A DNA stretch of 64,000 nt from Isoetes taiwanensis (Eukaryota; Streptophyta; Lycopodiopsida; Isoetales; Isoetaceae), in assembly GCA_021234155.1 (NCBI GenBank), contig JAJEKV010000003.1:33959166-34023165 (forward strand). Direction: 5' to 3'. Every line of letters begins with the position of its first letter. The first letter of the stretch is position 1. Shown piece by piece: positions 32,580 through 45,324 of the stretch. The position numbers and the translations under genes are program-made. A model generated the notes under the pieces. The model was not told where the DNA came from, did no database searches, and saw only the letters and a program-made list of their open reading frames with translations.

Positions 32580-33135
32580 GCTGACTTGCATTGCACTTAG
32601 CTTCGCAATGTAACAGTGATTCTAAAAAGTTCAACACAAAAATCCCTTTGAAAAGAAAATCGACTTGCAAATTGGTACCCCTTGAAAAGCATAGGATTAC
32701 AACAAACTTTTGCCTCTAAGCCAACAATTTGAAGTCGTCCCACGAATAGAACGATATTTTTTAAGGACCAATCATTCTGTACTCACAAAATATAAACTGC
32801 TGAGATAAAGAAATCTTCAAAACAGCCACTGGTAGCACTTGCTTCACCATAATGACTTTGGCCCTTGCATCAAGACATGCCTACAGGAATCAATACAATA
32901 ACAGGGTTTTTCTCTACACAGGTATCGAGATTAGATACCAAAGAAACTTCTCCACTTAACATGGATAATTAGGTATGTTTTCCCTCTTTATAAACAAGGT
33001 ATTACATATTCAACCATCAAAAGAGAGAACAACTACTTCCACTAGGAGTAAGGAATAGACCATTTACAGTAACTGTGTATTTGCCATACAATCAATATGA
33101 CGATTCATTTGAGTACAAACCAGTTTATGGTAAGT
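32580..33135. other. Short intergenic region between convergent genes
   Basis: AT-rich 3' flanks of the papain-like (plus) and ML-domain (minus) genes. No gene seen. Confidence 0.5.
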
Positions 33136-33873
33136 CTATTGTGATGAAAGCATTCCGTTCTCGCTGCTGCCCCACCACACTATTTGGAACTTAATTTTTG
33201 CACAAGCCAATTTTGCATTAGCAGTATCTGTAATTTCTAGGCTAATCTGGTAAGTTCCCTGCATGCAACAATCAATTCAGGATAAAGATCTCCTTGGAAT
33301 CTTGAAAAGATTAGGAGTATTCCTTAAAAATTGAAGAGAATATTTAACTCACTGGTGGTGTTAAGCTTGGAAGACCCTGGCTGCTTTCAATAGTAAAGTT
33401 CCCAGGTGCAACAGGGCATGTAGTCTTAGAACAGAGGTCAAACTTTTCCGAGTGAATCGCAAAACCCAAGAAGTAGACCGTAATAATTACATTACCAGAA
33501 TCAAGAGCTTTATCTGCAAATCAGTGAAAAGCAAACTCTATTACAAGTCATTGAGAAGTTAAGACATCCTCTTATGTATATATGAAGAATGATATGTTGA
33601 AACAAATATTCATAGTATGTTGCAACTATCTTCTTCTTTCTGAAAATGCCAATATCTAGATAAAAAAACAAAATATTGATACAAAGACAGAAAGGAACCA
33701 TAGGAGAAACAAGACTTTAGAAGTAACAGAAAACATTAAAAAACCGGTTAATCCACAAAAAGAGGGTAACTCACCAGTAGATGCAGGAACTATAAAGGTT
33801 GCATCTTTGCCACTTATCACCGGATCTGGTTTGACCACTACGTTCTCAATTGTAACTGGATACTTCTTTTTGC
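33136..33873 (-). CDS. ML-domain lipid-binding protein (PG/PI transfer type), 5' incomplete
   Basis: Three minus-strand exons, 33873-33775, 33513-33353 and 33258-33136, join in phase to about 127 codons. They read KKKYPVTIENVVVKPDPVIS, GKDATFIVPASTDKALDSGN, VIITVYFLGFAIHSEKFDLC, SKTTCPVAPGNFTIESSQGL, PSLTPPGTYQISLEITDT and then AKLACAKIKFQIVW to the stop. This is the MD-2-related lipid-recognition fold of plant phosphatidylglycerol/phosphatidylinositol transfer-like proteins, normally secreted or vacuolar. The conserved DLC..TTCPV..G and TPPG(T/S)Y motifs and paired cysteines are kept. The expected first exon (signal peptide ending ..YCG) was not found. A donor at 33,973 gives MSKGKKKYPV, which is possible but lacks the usual YC. 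The gene may be complete with a distant first exon, or 5'-truncated. Confidence 0.82.
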
Positions 33874-35080
33874 CTAACATGAAGAAAACCTAATCATTGT
33901 CTGAAATCTAATCCCCCCTACATATTTCTTGGGCATGGTTGTCATACAAAAACCACATTCAAAATGATGTATTCTTACCTTTGCTCATTTGGACAAAGTG
34001 CACTTTCTAAAGATAGGCCAAAAGGATCCTCTTACCTCACCCTGGCTTAAATGTGGCATGTTGCTTGGAAGAAACCCAACTTTCAATCTAGCTTCACTCT
34101 AAAAGTTATTCATGTTTTATCCCAACCCAAGCTTTGCAAATTTTTGGTCTTTAAAAAATACAAAACGTGTTCCACATTTGTCTTTACCCATGAGGACCTT
34201 TGCAAATTTTTTGCTTTAAAAACAGCGTGTTCCAGATTTACCTTTACCTTAGAGGACTTGAGCTCACTTTGTGGCTGCCTTCAGATCTTCAATCTTAAAA
34301 TAGTCTGGATCGTGTAATTGAGCAACACACAATTGGCCTGAAAGCATAATATTCTTCTTAACCTCACATGCCTATTGAAACTTCTCTTTACTGCTTGAAT
34401 TAAATGCCTTAACAAACAATGTTCCCTGAAGCCCCACGAAGACATCACACATTTTATGCATGCTAAACTCTCTTCAATGCTGAATAGAGGCATCCCAAAT
34501 CTCAAGAATCATGTTTTTAAGAAATTTGCACTGCCCGAAATCAAGGGCCTTCTAATAAGAGTTTTAGGAACTTCCATGATTTATTACGCAGTGCGAAATT
34601 TTTACCACAAAACAAGGTTGTACCTAGAATAGACGGCAATGTACCAGTTACGAGTTGTCGCAACCTCTTCAGCAAGGAATCACATTCCGATGTATCCTGA
34701 CCACACATTGTTCCAAGCTAACCTAGTTCTGAAAGGAGCGGCTCCAGAAGTGATAAATCCAAGCGGGATGAAGTAGGTTTGCCTCTTGAAGTCATTCTAA
34801 GAAGAACCATGTGTCCTTGAGCCAGATTCTACAATGCCATAGCTGGGGAAGAGACTTGCAAAAACTGGCACAACGCTGCACTGCTTGAAAAGTTCAAGTG
34901 ATTCTAGATTTTTAGCACAAAAATGCCTCTATTCAAGGTCAATTATGTGGCATGCAGCATGTCGGTCCCCTGCTGCAAAGAACGCCCGAGGCAGTTGCAG
35001 AGGTCACCTGTTGTTCAATGATTTTCTTGGGCTTTTGCTAATTTTCCTGGCCGTTGGATGCAAAATTTAAAAGATCCACG
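33874..35080. other. No gene supported
   Basis: A sought first exon of the ML-domain gene was not identified here. A short repeated phrase (TTTGCAAATTTTT.G.CTTTAAAAA, about 34,134 and 34,199) is the only structure noted. Confidence 0.35.
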
Positions 35081-35170
35081 GTTGAGATGGAATTAAGCTG
35101 ACGTGGCAGGACACGTGGCATATCTAGAATTGCAGCAAAGTGTGCACCTCGGGTTAGGCAACCCTGCTAA
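35081..35170 (+). mobile_element. Helitron-like 3' terminus, family B copy 2
   Basis: Shares GACACGTGGCATA, CTAGAATTGCA and the end hairpin GGGTT-aggc-AACCC (35,151-35,164) with 2990-3066, ending CTAA at 35,167-35,170, which fits CTRR. The following base is A rather than T, so the edge may be damaged. Confidence 0.4.
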
Positions 35171-36684
35171 AAACAATAATACTGTATTTTATTTTCTTTC
35201 AAATCAGATACACTTTTCTTAGCATATATAAGTATTATAGGATGATTCTTTTGGAATATTATTGATTGATGCCTTGTTAAAAAATTGACACCTTGGGGAT
35301 TTTTGTGCGCAACACTTCTATTCAAAGTTTTATGACACGTATCGCAAATTTTAAGTTTAGATCTCATTTGTGAGCTGTGGCTATGCCAACAGAAATGCTC
35401 TATTTTAGTCGAATAGTTTGCAAACTGTGGCTATGATGGCAAGAAATGTTTCATTTTCTATATTCCTCTAGACTTAATAAATGCTGCCAGAAAAAATCTA
35501 TTTTGGTGAAATACAACAATATTAGAGGAGTTCGTGGAGTTGTTTTGTAATAAAAGGGAATTCAAGGTCTGATCTTCCTCTTCCTAATAGCAGAAAATGG
35601 TCTGAAAGCAGTTATGCCACATATTTCGTCTAGAAGCAGATGCGCCGCTATAGCCGATGTTGCCGGAGGAGGAAGGTTACTTGGAGCTTGGTGCTCCAAC
35701 TATTTCTTGGTCAAACATGAGCTGTTTTCAGCTGTTTCTTGCTTAACCACGAGCTATTTAAGAGCTGAAAACTCTTACAGCAGCTCCTACTCTTAAATCT
35801 TGCAGCTCTGCTATGTTCACATGTGACCTTTTTATTGCAAGAGAAGTTGATGGTCGATGCTTGGAGTTTTATGAAATCACATCTGAAAAATTAGAAACTA
35901 AGGAAGGAGTTGAAATCCTTGGCAAAATCTACAAATCCTGGCCTGCATGATCCATTCAACAAATGAGCAGAGCTGCAAAGAGCATGCCAAAACAGCTCTA
36001 GATCAAAGAAATCTACCTGAAGTGGGACGTTTTTCATGGAAATGAGCCAATTTAGGCTTTGAGTGAATCCATTTCACCAGATGTGGAACCAACATGTTGC
36101 ACTGTTGATTGCAGGAAAAGGTTTGGTCTAGTAAATTGCTGAGCTGTCGATGTTAGGTCGAAAGATAGTAATTTAAAATAAAAGAACTTTTTTTAAGTAG
36201 TCTGATAATTGGGCTCAACGGTTAAAGCTTAGGCATCATCCTGTGCAAAAATGAAAACATACTGGTGGGTAAAGGGCAGTGGTGGAATTAGCTATAGTGA
36301 TGCCCATCTTTCTGCCAGGGGAGCATTTGACAACTGCTCTACCTTTTTTTTTCTTCCTTCTCTGCCATGGATATTGCGATAGCCAAATCCAGCATCAACT
36401 TCCTATAGCTTTGTGAATTAGTGTTGTAGATATATGTGGGATAGTAGTTAGCATATTATCACTATTAGCTTATTTTGTATACTTGTTAGACAACATTATA
36501 ATTTGCAACTTACAGAACTATTTCAAATTCCAATATGACATTACTCCATTCATTTATAGGTGCTCTTTCAAATCATCCAAAGAAACCACTCTGTGGTGGT
36601 CCAACAAGTAAGCAAGATGGTAAAGATATGGTGGTCCAACGAGTAAGATGGTAAAGATCAACATGTAAGTTTCTCTACACGGTT
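35171..36684. other. No gene supported
   Basis: AT-rich. A tRNA A-box-like phrase GGCTCAACGGTTAAAGC lies at 36,208 but no B-box partner was found, so no RNA gene is called. Confidence 0.35.
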
Positions 36685-36792
36685 TGTAGGAAACATTGGA
36701 GGATTAAATGTCATAGAATTTGCTAATGTTATAGCAATTGTAGGAAACATCGGAGGATTAAATGTCATTGAATTTGCCAATGTTGTAGCAAT
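36685..36792. repeat. 54-bp tandem duplication
   Basis: TGTAGGAAACATTGGAGGAT... is repeated with few changes at 36,739. The second unit reads open as GNIGGLNVIEFANVVAIIES, but no gene context supports coding. Confidence 0.8.
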
Positions 36793-37687
36793 TATTGAGT
36801 CCTCACAAAGCTCATCTAGACATTTAGAACTTTGGTCTACTTCATATGCAAAATCAAATCTTTATTATAAATTGATGATGAAGCAAATTATTCAGAATCA
36901 CTTATGAAGAGGATTATTTTCAATTTTTCTTGATCCTCAATGGGCATTGCAAGCTTTGAATTGATAACAAGTCCAACTTCCGTACCAGGTATCTTTCAAT
37001 GTCTATCGTATTATTTTACAAACATAAATCTTTATGAAGTAGGCATTGCATTATCAAATGTTAGACGTTAATAATGGGTTCAATCTGATAGGTTTGGAAT
37101 GAAAGAAATGTTTGCGGCGGCCTTGGCCACCGCGATAAATTTCTTGTAATACAAATCGTCGCTTCTATATTGTCTGATTTTATTTGGCAAAGCATGCATT
37201 TGTTGAGAGATTCATGGTTATCTCTCCGTTGCTTGCCCCATATGTTGTTTGGTCTTCTTATGCATTTTAGAACAACTTTTGGCGCTGCTACCACCAGAAC
37301 CCGAGGAAGAGAGACTATTAACCTTAAGAACTCCATTTTGACTCTTTTCCTTAGAAAATGCGAGGCCATGGGAAGGATGAAGGGGCTGAAAATCCTTGTG
37401 TTTGGGTCCCAAAGGCTCAAGACAATCCCAGCATTCGGCATTCTAGATTGTGCAGCCCCCTCCCCGGCGGAGAGAGCGTTAGCCTCAGCGCCTCCTCCTC
37501 GTCATCGAAATCAAGCATTTTCCTTCTCCAATTCACTAGATTTAAAGCGGAATAGGGGAACCGAAGCAGGCCATTCTCGCCACGCGAGGCGAGAATGAAG
37601 AAGATCTATTTAATTAATTATTATTTATATTTATTTATTAATATTATTTTATAATTAATAATAATTAATGCATATTATTTCTTTTCA
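36793..37687. other. No gene supported; contains a perfect 10-bp-stem hairpin
   Basis: Overlapping frames on both strands at 37,061-37,600 show no known domain. A perfect hairpin CATTCTCGCC-acgcga-GGCGAGAATG lies at 37,572-37,597, followed by an AT-only stretch (37,607-37,680). Confidence 0.4.
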
Positions 37688-37912
37688 TTGCTATCCTGCC
37701 CCTTCCCTTGCTCTTCTGCCATCCCCTTCCCTTTGACCCTCCTTGCTATCCCCCCTCCCTTGCCCTTCTGCCATCCCCTTCCCTTTGGCCCTCCTCGTGC
37801 CTCCCTCCATTCTCCCCTCCCTCTCTCCCTCCCTCCATTCCCTTCCCTTCTCCCCTTCCTTCCCACCCTCCCCTTCGTTGCCACCCTCCCCCTTTATTTT
37901 CTCGGACTACTT
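37688..37912. repeat. Polypyrimidine minisatellite
   Basis: About 220 bases almost wholly C and T on the plus strand, built of variants of CCCTTCC and CTGCCATCCCCTTCCCTTTG (repeated at 37,718 and 37,768). Long frames in it are composition artefacts. Confidence 0.85.
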
Positions 37913-38452
37913 TTTGTATGTGTTGCAATAATTTCTTGAGAAGTTTCTCAACTGGTGGTTTGTAACTTTTAAAAGAAATACAAGTGAACCAATTGTTGTT
38001 CTATGATGTGTATTCAATCATTGATTCGATGCAAAACCTTTCTTTTTTTAACGTCAAAATCTGACCCACTTTAATTAAATGCGACTTTAAGGTTTTGATG
38101 GAATATCGGGCCTCTATACGGCTTCGGGTAGGGTTTTAGAATATGAAACATGGGGGCTCGAACCTCTAGTAAAATAACTTAATGTCCTAATAAAACTACT
38201 TTGATCAATATAACTAATGGACTAATGTGAATATTTTTCATCTTAAAATCTATGTTTTTTTTATAACAACCCATTTAATTGTTTTAGGGATATTGTCTAT
38301 GGTTTTAGGAATTATCATTTTTACATCTATATCAAATTCCCCTGGAATCCCATTATTGTGCTATCTATTCTATTTGCTCATTTTCACGGTAGACAACCAC
38401 TTTTAGAAAAATTAAAGTGCTTTTCACAAATCATTGACATCACAATGTAGAA

Positions 38453-38600
38453 CGAGAAACGTGTGCCCGGCGATGCCGGGCATTAGTTGTGGACGTGTGG
38501 AATGGTTAGTGTAATGGAGTTCATAGGTTGTAAATTAATCCGTCCTATATGTAATGGCGCGTGAAGTGTGAGAGTTTGTTATCTAGAAAGAAGATCAGGC
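38453..38600 (-). mobile_element. Helitron-like 3' terminus, family A, minus orientation (copy 1)
   Basis: Reading the minus strand, hairpin GCCCGGC-atc-GCCGGGC (38,481-38,465), then ACACGTTT and CTCG at 38,456-38,453. The same end with intact CTAG is at 54,748, and about 50 bases inside are also alike (GTGGACRTGTGGAATG). The element would extend rightward; its other end was not found. Confidence 0.45.
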
Positions 38601-41600
38601 AAGTCAAATATTATCTTTAAGAAGAATAGAACTTGTCAAGTCAACCCTTTGTAATTGTCTCCATCTTTAAATATGTCCATTTATTTATAAATAGTCAGGA
38701 TACTCGACCCTAAACCATAATCCTAAAATCTATGGTGTGCAGACATTGTTGATATCATTGCGTGCTCCATCTCTGAGTTGCATATTACATCCTAATTTTT
38801 TAGAATTCATAATATGAGAAAGTCATAACCTCTAAACCTTAAGCATGCCATAACCTCTAAACCTTAAACAGACAAAACCAAAATCAAGTTTTGATTAACA
38901 TTTGTCATGTTTTGTTCATGATAATTGTTTAGTAGTTTCTATTTGAATTTGGATTGGTGTTGGAATTTGAGTTGTTCATGCACATTAGTAGAGTACGGTT
39001 GCTAAATTAGCACAGTATTGAGCAAAATAATTGCATTAAATGAAACTTGAAACAAAAAATGACAAAGCTTAATTGCGGTGAGTGTGTGGGTGAAAAAATT
39101 ATATGTATAGATGGTTTACTTGTATGCCGGGACTAACATATATTATGGCTTTGTACTTCTATGACTCTAAACAGTTAAAAAAAAACTAAAATAAAATAGC
39201 GTATCTTCAGTTTGGCATCTATATGGTTCATTTACCATAATTTATACTTAAAAGGATTGTCTCAAATGCAAATAAAGCATGGTCTCTCATTTGGAATTGT
39301 CTCCATGTTTTGAAAGCTATAAAGTCACTAACTTGATGCACAGTCATGACTCCATGTCTAAACACATCCAATGAAGATTTATGGTCTGATGATATGGTAG
39401 TTCATATTATGATAAACAGAAATCCTAAATTCAAACTCTATAAACATTTAATCCTAGACCCTAAATGAATGCCCACAAACTCTATGAGAACCTTAAATTC
39501 TAAATCATAAATGCTAAATCTTAAAAGATAACTGGCAATGCTAGGCAGTAGTGGCGTTTCATTTGAATCCTCTGATGGTTGGATTTCTTAGTGAAGATTG
39601 ATAGGGCGCAGTTGTCGAGATGTGAATTGGTGTTTTGTGATTGCTAAGATGTTAGGGTAGGGTAATGCCATGACGATGTTGTTTGGGTAAGGTGATCATT
39701 AGGTATGCCAGGCAAAAATGTCTTTGTGCATGTTATATGAAAGTTGCGTATTTAAATTGTATTAAGAGTATTTTAACGTGCATGTGGCATGGAGTCATTA
39801 TTTGTTAGTGCATACGTTTAAGTCGCACATAATTCTATGTTTTAAATGTAAGAAAAGCAATGCGCAAGGAAAACATAATGTGTTGTTTAGTGGCTTTGAT
39901 ATAATGTCATAAATGGAAAATATCTTGGTTATTCTAGATATATATGGCATAATGATATTTTACTGGGGGGTCATTAGAAAGAATATTCATGTCTCAGGGT
40001 GATGGTGATACATGTAAGATCTTATTCGTAATGGGTGCCTGGCATTGCCATTTATCATGTAGCAACAATAAGACATGCAATATCGATAGCAATGCCTTCT
40101 ATGGGAGTAAGAAATGTGATTATATTGAAAAATAGCTAGAAATAAAGAAACAAATCTGATGGAAGCATCCAACAATAGAATAACAATCTGCCAACAATAA
40201 AACATTTGACGGACCATATTTCATATTTTATTTTTTCAAAGTGAACCAGAAAGAAACATTTCAAGTTTCGTTGATTAGAAATTCATTATGAGGAAATGTA
40301 GTTATATGCCTACTAGTTCTTTTAAAACCTTAAAAAAATAAAAAGATGCTCAAACATAGTGTGTCCAATTTTAGGTCATTACCCTTGAGTGTGTCCAAAT
40401 TTGGGGTCCAATTCTTAGTCATATGCTCAAGTTTATGAGACTCAAGTGGTTAGAACATCTCTTGAAGTTTCTGCAACACTACTGACCAAATTTGGAGTTG
40501 TATTTGGTTGATGTTCGGTTGCATCTTTGGAGTACTTATCTGAAGCAGTTCCTTTTGTACCATTCCTCAAAAGTATATTTGGTTGATGTTAGTCTTTGAA
40601 GAACTTATCTAAACTAATTCCTCAGCCACATATCATTTTTGGAGATGCAATCATATATCTTTCTAACCATCCAACAAAGTCAGCACATCCATCTATTGCA
40701 CCAGGTCTTGCCTATACCTTAAATATTTTGTCTTTCCTTTTGCTTATGTTTGATCCTCGCATGCCTTATTTTAAGAAGCAAAAACCCTTTGATCAACCAC
40801 ACCGTGATAGCTGACATCTAACAACAGGCATATATGATTACTTCAAACTTCAAGGTGCTTTTTGTGGAGAAACATGCTTTGTTGGGGAATCTGCCATTAT
40901 ATGCATATATATGATTAGTTTAATATAGGTTGATTTTGTAGAGAAACGTGCTTTGTTGGGCAATCAAGGGAAGCAATATTGTGCTGCATAGGTTCAAGTC
41001 AAGAATGTAGCTTTGTAAGGCAATTGAAAACAACTTATTCAATCAAGTACGTGCCTTGGCATTTCAAGAGCAGTTGCAAGCAGCAAAGTAATTTCAGAAC
41101 ATTTATTATGTGGGATATAATGGTGCTCTTATATATTTCAAATGACAGCTATATATTCTTCGCGTATTGCTGAAGTATTCTTTGAATTCAAAAAGGAATT
41201 ATTACGATAAAGATGGAAATAACAATTTTGAATTCAAGAAATCAGCATATGTTTTAAATGCCAAGAGCACTATCATTCATTTGCCATAATTAGTTTTCTT
41301 GCTAGAGTGTAGTTCTATGTCATAGTTAACCACTTTATATTCCATCGCATACATCCTGCATGCAGCAATGTACACATTATTACTGGCTATATTGAGATTT
41401 CAAATCAAGGTGAAGGCAGGGATCAGATGTTCACCTGTTTGTACAAAGAAGAAAAGCTCTTCTCACGTACATTCACATAAGCTAGATCTCTTTGACTTAT
41501 CAACTTCCATAGATCTCTCTGAGTTATCAACTTCCATTAAAAAGGTTAGCTCAGAAATAAGCTGAGTTGCAATGATTTTGTCGATAGGTTGGCTCCAAAC

Positions 41601-41960
41601 TCAGATGAAATAGACATGGTTTAAGTGCCTAAGAACAGTTTGTGCACATATGCAGTTTGTCACACCAGTGTGCTCCATTGGAGGAATCAATCAAGCAGTA
41701 CCTCTCTAGGAAAGATCTTGCAGCAGCTAAGTGGTTCTCGTTTGAAGAAGTCCTGTCTAGCTATATCAACATCTTAGAAATCTAGGAAATCCTCCATCTT
41801 TGTAGGTGAAAATTCTTGATCACATCCATGATCTCCCTTAGTAATGAGCTTATCTCCTACCTCCAACTCACAATTCTAGACACCATTCCCTCCAATTGAT
41901 GTTCGCATGCAAGGACACAGTGGCCAATTTGATTGCCATTATGAACTGCAAACTATATCT
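38601..41960. other. Gene-poor AT-rich region
   Basis: No gene supported. A degraded hairpin-like phrase CTGGCAATGCTAGGCAGTAGT near 39,531 may be another worn Helitron-type end. An internal near-duplication (TTTGGTTGATGTT...) occurs at about 40,504 and 40,578. Frames are short. Confidence 0.35.
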
Positions 41961-41965
41961 AATTT

Positions 41966-42115
41966 ATACAGAAATTATGCATAATAAATGGGTTAATGTT
42001 CAATAACAAAAAATTTAGCCATGCCTTACTTTTTGCAGAATTATGTTTGATAGGATATTCAAGTAACTTTGGGTAATGCATAGTCGCCTCCATACAAAAA
42101 TTTAGAAAAATACTT
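41966..42115 (-). repeat. Dispersed exon-like repeat, copy 1
   Basis: Minus-strand reading starts ATGGAGGCGACTATGCATTA, runs open as MEATMHYPKLLEYPIKHNSA, and meets GTAAGGCATGG. A 145-bp relative at 46,230-46,380 reads MAATMHCPDLLEDPIIDNFA with the same donor-like site. Either a duplicated first exon or a transposed fragment. Function unknown. Confidence 0.5.
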
Positions 42116-42119
42116 AGCA

Positions 42120-43130
42120 TCAGCTCATAATTTAGATATAATTGCTACTGTCCCCCCACCAGCAAGTTCTGGAATAAGTATCGTCACCTGATGTCTTGCA
42201 TGTAAGCAAACAATGGTCAATTCGATTGCCATTATGAACTGCACATAACTAATATATATATATAGAATAGAATCTTATATTATAATGTTTTGTAATGGAC
42301 CACGCCCTAGATCTGACGACCTGGATTTGATCAATTGTAACGATGGTGGAGATGATGCCACATCCTCAAAAAATGTTTTTTAGCCTGACGGGTTAGGGCA
42401 CTAGGGTTAGGGCTGCGATAGAAATGGAAAGCTTTGGTGAGGATTCGGCAATGGTGCGGGCCCGAGACCCTCATGGCTAGAGGAAGTGGTTGGAGATGCA
42501 GCTTGATCTAGATGATGCGGATGCAGCTTGCTTCTTACAGATCATTTCGGCCTTTGCTTCTTGCAGATTATTTTAGCCTCTGATGTTCAAGGAAGAGCTC
42601 TACGGAACCAGCATGTTGTTGATATTGGAAAAAAGGATTTTGAATGGACGTCTGAAATAGGCTGTTAGAAGATGACCTTGGGCTTCTGGTTCAGAAATGA
42701 TGGCCGACTTGGCTTCCTCTGGACTTCTTCACTCATACATGGATTTGACCAGTCCGGTTATACAAGCGATTCGGCGGTGTGTTAGTTGTTTCTTGAAACT
42801 TAGGGGTTCATGTTTGAGTTTATTCTGCAGCCATTTCAAGCAGTGTAGCCATGTATGTATGCCTTGCGAATTTGATCTTTTGAAGCAAGATATCTAAATC
42901 CACAGAGGGTTTCCATCTTTGAAATTTTATGGGGAGGAACTTTTTGATAAGTCTTCAGTATTGTTTAACAGACTCTGCATCAGTTAGAGACGATAGCTCC
43001 AGAAGATGCCATCAATCTTGATCAGCATGGCCTCAGCAGTTGGCCCTAAGTTCTGCACTATTCAACACCTGATGTGAACTGTTAGTTTGGCTAGGGAGTC
43101 TTCTTCAAGCTTTCAAGAGAGGTGTGAAAT
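42120..43130. other. No gene supported
   Basis: Contains a second copy of a phrase (TTGATTGCCATTATGAACTG at 41,930 and TCGATTGCCATTATGAACTG at 42,216). Otherwise nothing recognised. Confidence 0.35.
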
Positions 43131-43246
43131 ATTTGCTACTTCACGGAATATTATTGGCTGCTTGACGGATTGGGGTTTCAGAAGATTTATTTGCTACTCC
43201 ACGGAATATTATTTGTTGCTTGACAGATTGGGGTTTCAGAAGATTC
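43131..43246. repeat. 58-bp tandem duplication
   Basis: ATTTGCTACTTCACGGAATA...GGGGTTTCAGAAGATT is repeated from 43,189 with five or six changes. No known element. Confidence 0.85.
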
Positions 43247-44040
43247 ATATCTTCACAGAACATATGCAAGCTTACATATGAACTCTTAAATTCACAGGGA
43301 TGCAACTCTAATCTTGAGGTAAGGTTCTGGTACACTTGACTTTAACTTCAACTACATACAGTGCAGAACACACAAAAATCCTAGAGAACTGCCTCATATT
43401 GAACCTCATCGCTTTGCTATTCTTGCCTTACTTAGGACGAACATAATATTGACCATAGTGTTCAAGCATTGAGCTCAGGTAGAGGTTTCTGACCATTGCA
43501 CACTGCAATCCATCATCATTATCTCCAACTATCAAAAGGCATTCTCCAAGCATTAGTTCTATTACACCATATTATGCATCCATAGCCTACAATTTTGCTA
43601 TATTTTTCTATCTCCTATTCAAGGTTCAAACCACGATAATATGCAATAAAAATCATCTCATGAAAACGTTTTAACATGATAGGAGTGCCAGCTTTCAGAA
43701 CACATCAACCCATCCATTTTTTTTGCAGTCTCCTGCAGATGGGCGAAGCATCCCAGGCAATACAATTGCAGTCCAGTCAGATATGCCTTTTAGTGGTTTA
43801 ACAAGATTTGGAACATCCTTTCTCTGCAAATTTGAGTGCTCTTAGATCACATCCTATAAGGAACCAGTTTAAAATGTGCAAATGTGTGCAAATGGTCGGT
43901 TTAAGCTAAATAAGGCAATTTTTTGTTTAAGCTAAATAAGGGAATTTCTCTGGATAGTTGTTAGAGCATGTTACTTTTGTTGATACACTTGGTTTTTTAC
44001 TGCAGCAGGCCTAGCAGAAGAGAATCCAGGAACATAATGG

Positions 44041-44276
44041 CCCGGGGGATTCACATGTTTTGGGCGTACAAACCATGTGAGTTATACTTGAGGGGTTTTT
44101 TTTACCATTTTACGTAGGCATACGTACCATACTAGGGGTTTTTTAACCACTATTTGGGGTAAACCATATACTTAAAGGGGTTAAAATAGCTTTCATAAGT
44201 CAGTATACTAGGGGGTTTTTTACTACCTCCTGAACGCAGATGGCATATCCCCTTTGTTATAAGTGAATCCCCCGGG
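44041..44276. mobile_element. 236-bp MITE with perfect inverted ends
   Basis: Perfect 14-bp terminal inverted repeats CCCGGGGGATTCAC / GTGAATCCCCCGGG and a perfect 8-bp target duplication CATAATGG (44,033-44,040 and 44,277-44,284). Inside, G-run/T-run phrases AGGGGTTTTTT are repeated. No coding capacity. Duplication length suggests hAT, though the CCCGG.. end is not the usual CAGNG, so the superfamily is open. Confidence 0.9.
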
Positions 44277-44289
44277 CATAATGGTGGAA

Positions 44290-45320
44290 CAAGTCGGTTT
44301 CCAGAAGCTCATAAGGTTTTCTTTTATATTTTTGGTGCTGTCTTTCTATTGGACCATTTTCTACTAGAAAACTAAGTCTGATTATTCAGTTATAGGCATG
44401 CTAAGCAATATGTTAAGCATTACAAAAATATCAGAAGGTTAACTATACCAGGATCACACATTTGAATATATAGATTTGTATGGTAAGCTGCCGTTAACAT
44501 TTGTTGGAAAGAATAATCTGGCAATGCAGCATGCATTGGAGGTGTTCTAACATTTTCAAGCATTAAAATCTTCTTGGGATATCCCATTTGTTGTATTAAC
44601 AGGTACGAATCCGTGCGTTTTCTATGGATGCCAGCTTGCAGAGTTAATGTTGATAGGTGCAGGTTCTGTTGCTAAAAAATTATTATGTCTTTAGTGTACT
44701 GCAGCATTTTAATTTCAATTTTAGATTCATGTATATCCCAAATAACAACAAAAGTAGATAAACAACTTGGGATCCAAATGAAGAGCTTTGAAACAATTCG
44801 AGATAAGCACATCAGTTTTTGCAGATTTTCTATTTTTAAAACTAAGTTTTAATTTCCTATTTGTATGTTCATCGAAGATTGTGGTAACTTTGCAGGTATT
44901 ATTTCTATTGAACAGTGGTATTTTGGTATTGACATTGCTCCTTGGCAATGGTTTCAGAAGACATAGCTCTTCCTCTAATTAAGAAGGTGGGTAACAGGGA
45001 CATTTCTTACTTCTGGAAGTACTTTGTAATATTTTGAGTGTATAATATGAAGTAAAACACGTTCTTCAAAAAAAAACATTGTAACTCTTAAATATTTAAG
45101 GCAATATTTCTTACGTTTCTATGAGAAGCCAAATTCAACTTTCATTCCATGCATACATGTATATAAGACCTTATGATTTGCATAATCAGTTGAAGAAGAT
45201 TCCCTATTTGCTACTAACAATATTGGCATGTACCAATATTGTACAATATCTTGAACTGCTTAAAGAACAATGTGATATTGGCAATCGACAACTAGGTGGG
45301 ATCATCTTATTGATCATATT
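44290..45320. other. No gene supported
   Basis: AT-rich with short frames only. Confidence 0.4.
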
Positions 45321-45324
45321 ATGG

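Noticed and set aside
33878-33973. First exon of the ML-domain gene ending at 33,974 (MSKGKKKYPV)
   Set aside because: The donor is good, but the exon lacks the signal peptide and YC motif expected, so it was left out of the gene model.
36195-36240. tRNA gene suggested by GGCTCAACGGTTAAAGC
   Set aside because: No B-box or cloverleaf could be drawn downstream.
37061-37600. 126- and 142-codon frames on opposite strands
   Set aside because: Mutually overlapping, no family motif, no splice or start support, neighbouring tandem repeats.
37688-37965. Several overlapping frames on both strands in the C/T-rich tract
   Set aside because: Low-complexity composition lacks stops in many frames; no domain and no start context.
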